Source of the DNA: Bacteroidaceae bacterium
Lineage (GTDB): Bacteria; Bacteroidota; Bacteroidia; Bacteroidales; Bacteroidaceae
Direction: 5' to 3'
DNA: 39,366 nucleotides
NCBI GenBank assembly: GCA_021443335.1
Contig: JABUUE010000004.1
Location: forward strand, 1-39,366
Shown here: piece by piece, positions 6,699 to 15,500 of the stretch
Position numbering within the stretch: position 1 is the first letter of the stretch
Layout of the letters: every line of letters begins with the position of its first letter
The notes under the pieces: generated by a model
What the model saw: only the letters and a program-made list of their open reading frames with translations
The model's database searches: none
What the model was told of the DNA's origin: nothing
Position numbers and translations under genes: made by a program

Positions 6699-8468
6699 AT
6701 GAGTTTCATAAAATCAGTCCTCGCCACAGTTGTTGGTATCATGGCTTTTTTTGCCATCATGTTATGCTTCTTTATCGGCAGCCTGGTAGGCATAGCGTTT
6801 TCCAGCAGCTCGCCGTCAATCGCCGACAACTCTGTTTTCGTGATTAATCTCGACGGCGACCTCACCGAGCGCGCATCTTCCAATCCGCTGCAGAAGATTA
6901 TGGGCACTCAAAAAACATCGCTGGCACTCGACGACATGATAGCAAACATCAAGAAGGCGAAGGCTAACGACAAGATAAAGGGAATATTCCTGGACTGCGG
7001 TTCACTCGGCACATCGACAGCCTCACTGGAGGAGATTCGCCGACAGCTTCTCGACTTCAAGAAGAGCGGCAAATGGATTATCGCCTACGCCGACAACTAC
7101 GACGCCGACACCTACTACCTGGCAACTGTTGCCAACAAGGTGCTCATCCACGAGCAGGGAGGACTGGACTGGCACGGCCTTGCATCCAACAACCTCCTGC
7201 TGAAAGACGCGCTGGCAAAGTTCGGCATCAAGTTTGCAGTGACCAAGGTCGGCAAATACAAGAGCGCGCCCGAAACGCTGACAGCCGACAAGATGAGCGA
7301 GCCTAACCGCGAGCAGATTACAGCCTACATGAACGGCATCTGGAACAACATCGTGAAGGGCGTCTCTGACAGCAGAAAGATATCTGCGGAAAAGCTGAAC
7401 GAATACGCCGACAGCCTCATCACCTTCTCGCCAGCAAAGGATTACCTGAAATATCACTTGGTTGACCAGCTCGTAAGCGGCAACGACGAGGTGAGGGCTG
7501 TGGTAAAGAAAATGCTCGGCATCGGCAAAGACGACGACATAAAGACGGTGTCTATGGCAACGATGAGCAAGCAAGAGGATGTTGACACTGACGGCGACGA
7601 GATAGCTGTTTACTACGCCTACGGCGACATTGTTGACGACCCATCAACAGGCATCAACGCAGCTTCTGACGAGATTGTAGGCAACACGGTTTCCGACGAC
7701 CTGATGAAGTTGGCAGACGACAAGGAAGTGAAGGCCGTAGTGATACGCGTAAACAGCGGCGGCGGAAGTGCTTTCGCTTCGGAGAAGATGTGGCAGGCAG
7801 TAAAATACCTGAAGGGAAAGAAGCCGGTTGTTGTATCTATGGGCGATTTGGCTGCTTCAGGCGGCTACTACATGAGCTGCCTTGCCAACTGGATTGTTGC
7901 CGAGAAAACCACTCTCACCGGCTCTATCGGAATCTTCGGAATGTTCCGCGACCTCAGCGACCTCCTGACAAACAAGCTCGGGGTGAAATACGAAACTCTC
8001 AAGACCAACGAGCACAGCGATTTCGGCAATATGTTCCGCTCGTTCAACGAGTCCGAGAAAGCCTTGCTCGAGAAATACATCACCCGCGGCTACGACCTTT
8101 TCCTCTCGCGCGTGGCTGAGGGCAGAAAGATGACTAAAGACCAGGTGAACGAGATAGCGCAAGGTCGCGTATGGCTTGGCGAAGACGCACTGAAGAACAA
8201 ACTCGTTGACGAGATAGGTGGCATAGACGCTGCCTTAGCGAAGGCGGCGAAACTGGCAAGGATGGAGAAATATCACACCCAGGCATATCCTTCTGCTGAA
8301 GACTTCAACCTCAACGCCCTGCTCGACCAGCAGGAGCAGGACATTCTCAACGAAAAGCTGACCGGCGTTTTCGGCGAATACTACAGCACATTCAAGTTCA
8401 TCCAAACCATCGACAAGCAAAACCACATACAAGCGCGCATTCCGTTCATCATGGAAATAAATTTATAA
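6699..8468 (+). CDS. sppA: Signal peptide peptidase SppA, 67K-type protease IV
   Basis: ORF 6690..8468 (592 aa; ATG at 6699 favoured over TTG 6690); N-term TM segment; VIRVNSGGGSAFASEKMW and GDLAASGGYYMSCLANWIVAEKTTLTGSIGIFG. Confidence 0.93.
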   Translation: MSFIKSVLATVVGIMAFFAIMLCFFIGSLVGIAFSSSSPSIADNSVFVINLDGDLTERASSNPLQKIMGTQKTSLALDDMIANIKKAKANDKIKGIFLDCGSLGTSTASLEEIRRQLLDFKKSGKWIIAYADNYDADTYYLATVANKVLIHEQGGLDWHGLASNNLLLKDALAKFGIKFAVTKVGKYKSAPETLTADKMSEPNREQITAYMNGIWNNIVKGVSDSRKISAEKLNEYADSLITFSPAKDYLKYHLVDQLVSGNDEVRAVVKKMLGIGKDDDIKTVSMATMSKQEDVDTDGDEIAVYYAYGDIVDDPSTGINAASDEIVGNTVSDDLMKLADDKEVKAVVIRVNSGGGSAFASEKMWQAVKYLKGKKPVVVSMGDLAASGGYYMSCLANWIVAEKTTLTGSIGIFGMFRDLSDLLTNKLGVKYETLKTNEHSDFGNMFRSFNESEKALLEKYITRGYDLFLSRVAEGRKMTKDQVNEIAQGRVWLGEDALKNKLVDEIGGIDAALAKAAKLARMEKYHTQAYPSAEDFNLNALLDQQEQDILNEKLTGVFGEYYSTFKFIQTIDKQNHIQARIPFIMEINL

Positions 8469-8535
8469 GCGGCTCAAGTTTTGCTTGCGAAAGTTGAGTT
8501 TATAAGCGCCTCAAGTTTCATTTGTACAAGTTAAA
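8462..8535. repeat. Two diverged 37-bp direct repeats TTTATAAGCGgCTCAAGTTTt...; first copy contains the sppA stop codon
   Basis: 8462-8498 and 8499-8535, 28/37 positions identical by eye. Confidence 0.75.
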
Positions 8536-8539
8536 CGCG

Positions 8540-8605
8540 AAGCTGAAAGCGGAGTTAAAAGAAGCTGAAAGCGGAGTTAAAAGAAGCTAAAAGCGGAGTT
8601 AAAAA
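8540..8605. repeat. 22-bp tandem repeat AAGCTGAAAGCGGAGTTAAAAG, 3 copies, abutting lpxK
   Basis: 8540-8561, 8562-8583 identical; 8584-8605 with 2 mismatches; ATG at 8609. Confidence 0.95.
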
Positions 8606-8608
8606 GGG

Positions 8609-9793
8609 ATGTTAAAAATACTGCTTTTCCCCATAGCCTGGATTTACGGCATGATAATAGCCATCAGGAATCATCTTTTCGACACCAATGTGTTGAAGAG
8701 GCGGAGTTATAACATTCCCGTGATTTCCGTTGGCAACATCACAATGTGCGGCACAGGCAAGACTCCACACACGGAATACATTGTCAACCTCCTGAAAAAC
8801 TCGTGCAAGGTTTCCGTGCTGAGCAGAGGATACATGAGAAAGACGAAGGGTTATGTCTTGGCAAACGAAAAAACCGAAATGCAGGACATCGGCGACGAAC
8901 CTTTCCAGATGCACAGAAAATTCCCGGACGCGACCATCGCCGTAAGCGAAAACCGCTGCGAGGGCATCGACAGGCTGATAGAGGAAGAGAAGGTAGAGGC
9001 AGTGATTCTCGACGACGCCTTCCAGCACCGCTATGTAGAGCCGGGACTGAGCATACTGCTTGTTGACTTCCACCGCCCCATTTCGCGCGACCACATGATA
9101 CCCGTGGGACTGCTCCGCGAGCCTGCAAGCGCAAGGAAAAGGGCTGACATAATAGTGGTGACAAAATGTCCGCAAGACATCAATCCTTTGGACATACGCG
9201 TGACGACAAACGACCTGCGCATGCTCGCCTTCCAGAAACTGTTCTTCTCCACAATAGAATATTCCCCGCTAAAGCCATTGTTCTACAACGACGTTCCGGA
9301 GATGCCGCTTTTCAACCTGAAGAAGATTAATGTGCTGCTCGTGACAGCCATCGGTTCGCCGGCAAACATTGTGAAAGACCTTGAGCCTTACGGGGCGAAA
9401 CTAAAGGAACTGCACTACCGCGACCACCACCAGTTTACGGAGAAAGAGGTCTATGAAATAAACGAGACTTACTCGTTTATGTCCTCGCCTAAGATAGTGA
9501 TAACCACAGAGAAAGACGCCACGAGACTGCAGAACCTCAACGGCTTCTCGAACGAAATGCGCAAATCAACCTATGTCTTGCCTATCAAGGTGAAGATAAT
9601 GCTTGACCAGGAAGACGAATTCAACAGGCTCATACTCGACTATGTTCACAAAGACACGACAAACATCACAAACACCGAGCCACAACAATACGAAGAGAAA
9701 GAGGTTACACTAACTAACAGCGGCAACACTGCCGACGAGGAAACCTTCTCTCCCCCACCACCAATAACCATAAACTTCAAGGAAAACGACTAA
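8609..9793 (+). CDS. lpxK: Tetraacyldisaccharide 4'-kinase
   Basis: 394 aa; ISVGNITMCGTGKTPHTEYIVNLL, VSVLSRGYMRKTKGY, GDEPFQMHRKFP, ILDDAFQHRYVEPGLSILLVDF. Confidence 0.95.
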   Translation: MLKILLFPIAWIYGMIIAIRNHLFDTNVLKRRSYNIPVISVGNITMCGTGKTPHTEYIVNLLKNSCKVSVLSRGYMRKTKGYVLANEKTEMQDIGDEPFQMHRKFPDATIAVSENRCEGIDRLIEEEKVEAVILDDAFQHRYVEPGLSILLVDFHRPISRDHMIPVGLLREPASARKRADIIVVTKCPQDINPLDIRVTTNDLRMLAFQKLFFSTIEYSPLKPLFYNDVPEMPLFNLKKINVLLVTAIGSPANIVKDLEPYGAKLKELHYRDHHQFTEKEVYEINETYSFMSSPKIVITTEKDATRLQNLNGFSNEMRKSTYVLPIKVKIMLDQEDEFNRLILDYVHKDTTNITNTEPQQYEEKEVTLTNSGNTADEETFSPPPPITINFKEND

Positions 9794-9841
9794 GTAATGA
9801 ATTCAAGCCTTGCAAGTTTTTGACTTGCGAAACACAATCAA

Positions 9842-10867
9842 ATGGACATTTCAAAACTCGGAGAATTTGGACTTATAGACCATCTGATGGATGGATATGA
9901 ACTGAAGAATCCATCATCAGAACATGGCGCGGGCGACGATTGTGCCGTGCTCAACCATAGCAACAGGCGTGTGCTTGTAACCACCGACATGCTTATGGAG
10001 GGCGTTCATTTCGACCTCACATACATAAGTCTTGAGCTGTTAGGCTACAAGGCGGCAATGGTAAACATTTCCGACATCTTTGCAATGAACGGAAAGCCGG
10101 AACAGATGACCGTCAGTATAGCGCTCTCAAAAAAGTTCTCTGTAGAGAATTTAGAAGATTTCTACAAAGGACTGCACCGCGCCTGCGACAAATGGAACAT
10201 TGACATTGTTGGCGGCGACACTTCGTCATCGCTCACAGGACTTGCCATAAGCATCACATGCATCGGCAGCGCTGACAAGGACGAAATAGTTTACCGCTCA
10301 GGAGCAAAGGAGACAGACCTTATCTGCGTCTCCGGCGACCTCGGAGCTGCTTATATGGGCTTGCAGATATTAGAACGAGAGAAGGCTGTTTTTTACCAGA
10401 CGAAAACCGACAACGACTTCCAGCCTGACTTTGCCGGGAAAGAATATCTGCTGGAACGCCAGCTGAAGCCTGAAGCACGCGGCGACATCTTGGAAGCCTT
10501 GCGCTCATACGGAATACAGCCGACAGCCATGATTGACATCTCCGACGGACTGTCGTCAGAACTGCTCCACATATGCAAACAAAGCAAATGCGGCTGCCGT
10601 ATCTACGAGAAGAACCTGCCAATAGACTATCAGACAGCGGTTACAGCCGAGGAGTTCTCGATGAACGTAACCACATGCGCAATGAACGGCGGCGAAGACT
10701 ACGAGCTGCTCTTCACCGTGCCAATAGGCGACCTACAGAAAATCGAACAGATAGAAGGGGTGAAGATGATTGGCTACATCACAAAGCCGGAGCTCGGCGC
10801 ACAACTTATAACGCGCGACAACCAGGAATTTGAAATCAAGGCACAAGGATGGCAACACGAGATATGA
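9842..10867 (+). CDS. thiL: Thiamine-monophosphate kinase
   Basis: 341 aa; GDDCAVL, LVTTDMLMEGVHFDLTY, MVNISDIFAMNGKPEQM, IDISDGLSSELLHICKQS, NGGEDYELLFTV. Confidence 0.95.
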   Translation: MDISKLGEFGLIDHLMDGYELKNPSSEHGAGDDCAVLNHSNRRVLVTTDMLMEGVHFDLTYISLELLGYKAAMVNISDIFAMNGKPEQMTVSIALSKKFSVENLEDFYKGLHRACDKWNIDIVGGDTSSSLTGLAISITCIGSADKDEIVYRSGAKETDLICVSGDLGAAYMGLQILEREKAVFYQTKTDNDFQPDFAGKEYLLERQLKPEARGDILEALRSYGIQPTAMIDISDGLSSELLHICKQSKCGCRIYEKNLPIDYQTAVTAEEFSMNVTTCAMNGGEDYELLFTVPIGDLQKIEQIEGVKMIGYITKPELGAQLITRDNQEFEIKAQGWQHEI

Positions 10868-11442
10868 AGAAACTGATACTTGCATCAAACAGCCCGCGCC
10901 GCAAGGAACTGCTTGCCGGTCTCGACATTCCCTTTGAGGTGAGAGTCATTGACGGCATTGACGAGTCACACCCCGAAGGTGTTGACATCTACTCCCTGCC
11001 GGAAATTCTTGCGCAGAGAAAGGCTAACGCCTACAAAGACCACATCAGCGACGACGAGGTATTACTGACGGCTGACACCGTTGTAATCTTAGGCGAGAAG
11101 ATTCTCGAGAAGCCTACTTCGCTCGAAAACGCCAAGGAGATGCTGCGACAACTGAGCGGCAAGTCGCACAGCGTAGTCACAGGTGTCTGCATAGGCACGA
11201 AAAACGACCTCAACCACAGTCACTTCTCCGTCCTTACGGAAGTGCGCTTCAAGAAACTCACAGAAGAGGAGATAAACTACTATGTGGAAACTTACAAGCC
11301 TCTCGACAAGGCTGGAGCCTACGGAATACAGGAATGGATAGGCTATGTGGGAGTGACTGGCATAGACGGAAGTTTCTACAATGTTATGGGATTACCAGTG
11401 CAAAGATTGTATCCGGAATTGATAAAAATCATAAACTTATGA
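10864..11442 (+). CDS. maf: Maf-like nucleotide pyrophosphatase (septum formation inhibitor family)
   Basis: ORF opens at 10849; likely start MKKLILASNSPRRKELLAGL at 10864, overlapping the thiL stop by 4 nt; LTADTVVILGEKILEKP, GAYGIQEWIGYVGVTGIDGSFYNVMGLP. Confidence 0.93.
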   Translation: MKKLILASNSPRRKELLAGLDIPFEVRVIDGIDESHPEGVDIYSLPEILAQRKANAYKDHISDDEVLLTADTVVILGEKILEKPTSLENAKEMLRQLSGKSHSVVTGVCIGTKNDLNHSHFSVLTEVRFKKLTEEEINYYVETYKPLDKAGAYGIQEWIGYVGVTGIDGSFYNVMGLPVQRLYPELIKIINL

Positions 11443-11470
11443 CGCAATGATACTTTTATTGATAAAATAC

Positions 11471-11501
11471 TTGCAAGTTTGCTAACATAGTCGTAACTTT
11501 G
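11471..11501 (+). promoter_or_regulatory. Candidate promoter of a free-standing transcript (-33 TTG, 19 nt, -7 TAACTTTG)
   Basis: TTGC at 11471-11474 and TAACTTTG at 11494-11501 with consensus-like spacing. Confidence 0.55.
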
Positions 11502-11507
11502 CAACGT

Positions 11508-11571
11508 GTTTTTCATGGTATTAGATTATTAAGGTTAGAAGATTGGTTGTCGCGAGACAATCAATTTTTTT
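11508..11571 (+). ncRNA. Candidate small RNA or orphan leader, ~64 nt, ending in an intrinsic terminator
   Basis: Promoter-like element at 11471-11501; hairpin ATTGGTTGTC-gcga-GACAATCAAT (11542-11565, one G-T pair) then a T-tract to 11571; no ORF downstream in the same orientation. Confidence 0.5.
11542..11571 (+). terminator. Intrinsic terminator
   Basis: attggttgtc gcga gacaatcaat + T run. Confidence 0.75.
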
Positions 11572-11612
11572 ATACCCATGCTGATTACAAACAAATAATC
11601 GGCATGGGTATA
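11571..11612. terminator. Second strong hairpin, 17-bp stem / 8-nt loop, possibly bidirectional terminator
   Basis: TATACCCATGCTGATTA-caaacaaa-TAATCGGCATGGGTATA, one mismatch. Confidence 0.65.
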
Positions 11613-11650
11613 AATTTTGGATTTACATTTATGAGCAAAATATCCCCCGA

Positions 11651-11755
11651 ATAATTTATGGGCAAATAATTTATAGGCAAATAAATTATAGGCAAATAAA
11701 TTATAGGCAAATAAATTATAGGGAAATAAATTATAGGGAAATAAATTATGAGAAA
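11651..11755. repeat. 15-bp tandem repeat ATAAATTATAGGCAA, 7 copies with graded variation
   Basis: 7 consecutive 15-mers 11651-11755: ataatttatgggcaa, ataatttataggcaa, ataaattataggcaa x2, ataaattatagggaa x2, ataaattatgagaaa. Confidence 0.97.
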
Positions 11756-11759
11756 AAGA

Positions 11760-11793
11760 AAATCCCCGAAAGCCAAATAGTCTTCGGGGATTT
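11760..11793 (-). terminator. Terminator hairpin of the Nfn-like gene
   Basis: AAATCCCCGAA-agccaaatagtc-TTCGGGGATTT perfect 11-bp stem just downstream of the minus-strand stop at 11813. Confidence 0.7.
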
Positions 11794-11812
11794 ATCGTAG
11801 GGAAAAGTGTTA

Positions 11813-14167
11813 TTACTTAGAAAGTTTCTCGTGCATATTCATGGCAGCTCGCCTTCCGTCGCCCATGGCGAGGATAACTGTTGCTCCTCCACGAACGATA
11901 TCTCCACCAGCATAGAGGTTAGGACGGGATGACTCCATTCCTTCGTTGACAACGATAGTGTTCTTGCGTCCGAGTTCAAGTCCTGCAATAGACTTTGGCA
12001 CGAGAGGATTTGGAGAAACGCCAACGGCAACAACAACCTGGTCAACATCGAGAGTGACAGTCTTGCCTTCTACTGGCACTGGCGAACGACGACCGGAAGC
12101 ATCTGGTTCTCCGAGCTCCATAACCTGCAATATCGCCTGGCATACACGCCCCTGCTCGTCAGCCTTGTACTCTATAGGATTGTGGAGAGTAAGGAAATTA
12201 ATGCCTTCTTCCTTGGCGTGCTTAACCTCTTCCAAACGGGCAGGCATCTCCTGCTCGCTGCGGCGATACACAAGCGTAACCTCCGCACCAAGGCGTTTCG
12301 CGGTACGACAAGAGTCCATCGCCGTATTGCCACCACCAACAACGAGAACGCTCTTGCCTAGGTTTATCGGAGTGTCAGTATGAGGGTTGGCAGCATCCAT
12401 AAGGTTCACACGGGTGAGATACTCGTTGGATGACATAATATTGATAGCATTCTCACCAGGAATATTCATGAAGTTTGGAAGTCCCGCACCAGAAGCAACA
12501 AAGATACCACAGAAATTCTGCGCTTCGAGTTCGTCAACAGAAATTGTCTTGCCAACAATGCAGTCTGGCATAAAATGAACTCCCATCTTACGAAGGTTGT
12601 CAATCTCAACATCAACAATCTTGTTCGGCAGACGGAACTCAGGAATTCCGTACTTCAACACTCCGCCGATTTCGTGGAGAGCCTCATATACAGTGACATC
12701 ATAACCGAACTTTGCCATCTCACCGGCAAAGGTAAGTCCGGCAGGACCAGAGCCTACCACAGCAACCTTCTTGCCATTGCTTGACGCTATCTCGGGAACA
12801 GAGATGTTTCCGCTCTCGCGCTCATAGTCAGCGGCAAAGCGCTCAAGGTAACCGATAGCAACTGCCTGCTTGCCCATCTTCAGATGCATACACCTACTCT
12901 CGCACTGCTTCTCCTGCGGACAAACACGACCGCAAACTGCCGGCAGTGTGGATGTTGACTTCAGCACCTTAGCCGCAGCAAGGAACTCGCCACGTTCTAT
13001 ATTCTTGACGAAAGAAGGGATATTGATGCTTACAGGACAGCCCTGAACACATTCCGGATTAGCACAGTCAAGGCAACGCTTAGCCTCAACAAGTGCCTGC
13101 TCGGAAGTGAGACCTGTGTTAACTTCCTCTATGCGGGTAGTGGCGCGATAGACAGGGTCAAGTTCCGGCATGATAACACGCTCAATGGCTGCGCGCTCCT
13201 TAGCCTTCATCGACTTACGGAGTTCCTGACGCCACTCAGCGTTGCGGTCGGTGAGAGTCTCTAAAGATTCAGAGTTTGCCTTGTTGTCAGAAGTATCAGG
13301 AGCGTCAGAGATTTCTGCGTTATCTTCATTAGTCAACTGGCAAATATGCTCCTCGTAATGCTCCATCTCGTCGCGCTCAACGTTCTTGAATGTTCCCATA
13401 CGTTTGAACATCTCATCCCAATCGACAAGAGCGCCGTCGAACTCAGGACCGTCAATGCAGACAAACCTGGTCTTACCACCAATGGAAAGACGGCAAGCAC
13501 CGCACATTCCTGTACCGTCAACCATAATTGTGTTGAGCGACACATCTGTAGGAATGCCATATTTCTGTGTTAGCAAACAAGAGAACTTCATCATCATTGG
13601 AGGACCGATGGCAAACGCCTTGTCAATCTTTGGCTCCTGCTGGATGAACTTCTCAATACCAACAGTAACAACACCCTTTTCGCCCTTTGAGCCGTCGTCG
13701 GTCATGATAATAAGTTCGTCGGAACTTGCGCGAACCTCATCCTCAAGAATAACGAGGTCTTTATTACGACCGGCAATTACTGAAAGTACGCGGTTGCCTG
13801 CGGCCTTCAAAGCCTTGATGATAGGCAACATAGGAGCAACTCCTACTCCACCGCCGGCACAAATAACTGTTCCGAAGTTCTCTATATGAGTAGGATTTCC
13901 AAGCGGACCTACAATGTCAAGAACGAAATCGCCTTCGTTCAGATTACAAAGCTTTGTACTTGAAAGACCAACTTCCTGCACAACAAGTGTAATTGTGCCT
14001 TTCTCTATGTCAGCATCAGCTATTGTAAGCGGCATACGCTCACCCAACTTGTCAACACGAACGATGACAAAGTTACCAGCCTTACGGCTCTTCGCTATCA
14101 GCGGCGCTTCTATCTCAAAGAGAAATACCTTCTCTGAGAATTGATGTTTTCTAACTATCTTATTCAT
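11813..14167 (-). CDS. Fused NfnA-NfnB-like protein: ferredoxin-NADP+ reductase/DHOD-B-like FAD/[2Fe-2S] domain + GltD-like NADPH-dependent oxidoreductase
   Basis: 784 aa; N-terminal half GTMCGACRL-type cluster motif (VDGTGMCGACRLSIGGKTRFVCIDGPEFDG); C-terminal half CLDCANPECVQGCPVSINIPSFVKNI, CGRVCPQEKQCESRC, VAVVGSGPAGLTFAGEMA, VLVVGGGNTAMDSCRTA. Confidence 0.9.
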   Translation of the reverse strand: MNKIVRKHQFSEKVFLFEIEAPLIAKSRKAGNFVIVRVDKLGERMPLTIADADIEKGTITLVVQEVGLSSTKLCNLNEGDFVLDIVGPLGNPTHIENFGTVICAGGGVGVAPMLPIIKALKAAGNRVLSVIAGRNKDLVILEDEVRASSDELIIMTDDGSKGEKGVVTVGIEKFIQQEPKIDKAFAIGPPMMMKFSCLLTQKYGIPTDVSLNTIMVDGTGMCGACRLSIGGKTRFVCIDGPEFDGALVDWDEMFKRMGTFKNVERDEMEHYEEHICQLTNEDNAEISDAPDTSDNKANSESLETLTDRNAEWRQELRKSMKAKERAAIERVIMPELDPVYRATTRIEEVNTGLTSEQALVEAKRCLDCANPECVQGCPVSINIPSFVKNIERGEFLAAAKVLKSTSTLPAVCGRVCPQEKQCESRCMHLKMGKQAVAIGYLERFAADYERESGNISVPEIASSNGKKVAVVGSGPAGLTFAGEMAKFGYDVTVYEALHEIGGVLKYGIPEFRLPNKIVDVEIDNLRKMGVHFMPDCIVGKTISVDELEAQNFCGIFVASGAGLPNFMNIPGENAINIMSSNEYLTRVNLMDAANPHTDTPINLGKSVLVVGGGNTAMDSCRTAKRLGAEVTLVYRRSEQEMPARLEEVKHAKEEGINFLTLHNPIEYKADEQGRVCQAILQVMELGEPDASGRRSPVPVEGKTVTLDVDQVVVAVGVSPNPLVPKSIAGLELGRKNTIVVNEGMESSRPNLYAGGDIVRGGATVILAMGDGRRAAMNMHEKLSK

Positions 14168-14173
14168 GCCTCT

Positions 14174-15496
14174 CTATAATGTGATGTATTCAAATCCCGT
14201 ATAAGGTACCAATGCTTTCGGCATACGGATGCCCTGTTCGGTCTGGTTGTTCTCTATGATGGCAGCCACGATTCTTGGCAAAGCGAGCGCAGAGCCGTTG
14301 AGAGTGTGGCAGAGTTCTGTCTTCTTTGTTTCAGCCTTACGGTAGCGGCATTTCAGACGGTTAGCCTGATAGGTGTCGAAATTGCTGACAGAAGAAACCT
14401 CCAGCCAACGGCCTTGTGCCTCGGAATAGACCTCAAAGTCATAGCAGATGGCAGAAGTGAAACTCTGGTCGCCGCCACAAAGACGGAGTATGCGATATGG
14501 CAATTCGAGTTTCTGCAGCAAACCTTCAACATGCTCAAGCATTTCCTTATGACTTTCTGCAGAATGCTCTGGTGTGTCAATGCGCACAATCTCTATCTTT
14601 GAGAACTCGTGCAGGCGGTTCAATCCGCGAACATCCTTGCCGTAAGAACCAGCCTCGCGACGGAAACACTGTGTGTAAGCGCAGTTCTTTATCGGGAGTT
14701 GCTTCTCGTCGAGAATAACATCACGATAGATATTTGTTACAGGAACCTCGGCTGTAGGAATGAGATAAAGGTCGTCTAACTCGCAGTGATACATCTGTCC
14801 CTCCTTGTCAGGAAGCTGTCCGGTGCCATAACCAGAAGCAGCATTAACCACTGTTGGCGGCATTATCTCTGTGTAGCCTGACTTACGAGCCTCGTCCAAA
14901 AAGAAATTGATGAGAGCACGCTGAAGTCGAGCGCCTTGACCAACATAAACGGGGAAACCCGCACCTGTAATCTTAACACCAAGGTCGAAATCTATGAGAT
15001 TATATTTCTTAGCCAGTTCCCAGTGCGGCTCTTTTGCCTCACTGTTGCTTGGGTTTGTGTTCCAATTGCCGACAGTATCTTGACCAACAACACATTCCTT
15101 AAGGTTAGATTTCACAACCCAGTTATCCTCTGCGCATGCTCCTTCAGGAACCTCGTCGTAAGGAATGTTAGGAATGGTGCAAAGATGCGCATTCAGTTCG
15201 TCTTCTGCCTTTTTCTTGGCAACCTCCATGTCAGCAGCTTCGGCTTTCAGCTTTGCCACCTCGGCTTTTGCTGCATCTGCCTCTTCCTTCTTGCCTTGCT
15301 TCATCAGCTGACCAATAACCGAAGCATATTTTTTACTCTCAGCAAGAATAGCATCGAGTTTTGTCTGTGAATCACGACGCTCCTTGTCGTAACTGATTGC
15401 TTTTTCAACAGCTTCCTTGGCCCCATGGAAGTGCTTCTTTTCAAGACCATTGATAACTCTTTCGGTCTCTTCTGTAATAAGTTTGAGTGTTAACAT
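14174..15496 (-). CDS. serS: Seryl-tRNA synthetase
   Basis: 440 aa; N-terminal coiled coil; LIPTAEVPVTNIYRD, AYTQCFRREAGSYGKDVRGLNRLHEFSKIEIV, EVSSVSNFDTYQANR, NGSALALPRIVAAIIENNQ. Confidence 0.97.
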   Translation of the reverse strand: MLTLKLITEETERVINGLEKKHFHGAKEAVEKAISYDKERRDSQTKLDAILAESKKYASVIGQLMKQGKKEEADAAKAEVAKLKAEAADMEVAKKKAEDELNAHLCTIPNIPYDEVPEGACAEDNWVVKSNLKECVVGQDTVGNWNTNPSNSEAKEPHWELAKKYNLIDFDLGVKITGAGFPVYVGQGARLQRALINFFLDEARKSGYTEIMPPTVVNAASGYGTGQLPDKEGQMYHCELDDLYLIPTAEVPVTNIYRDVILDEKQLPIKNCAYTQCFRREAGSYGKDVRGLNRLHEFSKIEIVRIDTPEHSAESHKEMLEHVEGLLQKLELPYRILRLCGGDQSFTSAICYDFEVYSEAQGRWLEVSSVSNFDTYQANRLKCRYRKAETKKTELCHTLNGSALALPRIVAAIIENNQTEQGIRMPKALVPYTGFEYITL

Positions 15497-15500
15497 AATG

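Noticed and set aside
7023-7574. Long antisense ORF (183 aa) in sppA
   Set aside because: Lies wholly opposite a well-supported sppA gene; low-complexity V/H-rich composition typical of antisense frames.
8612-9175. Antisense ORF (187 aa) in lpxK
   Set aside because: Complement of a clear lpxK reading frame; no recognisable domain.
11651-11755. Possible CRISPR array
   Set aside because: Contiguous 15-bp tandem units without spacers and no cas genes in the window.
11585-11776. Minus-strand ORF MAFGDFLFLIIYFPIIYFPIIYLPIIYLPIIY...
   Set aside because: Artefact of the 15-bp tandem repeat and the Nfn terminator; the unit length is a multiple of 3, so the frame stays open. No independent coding evidence.
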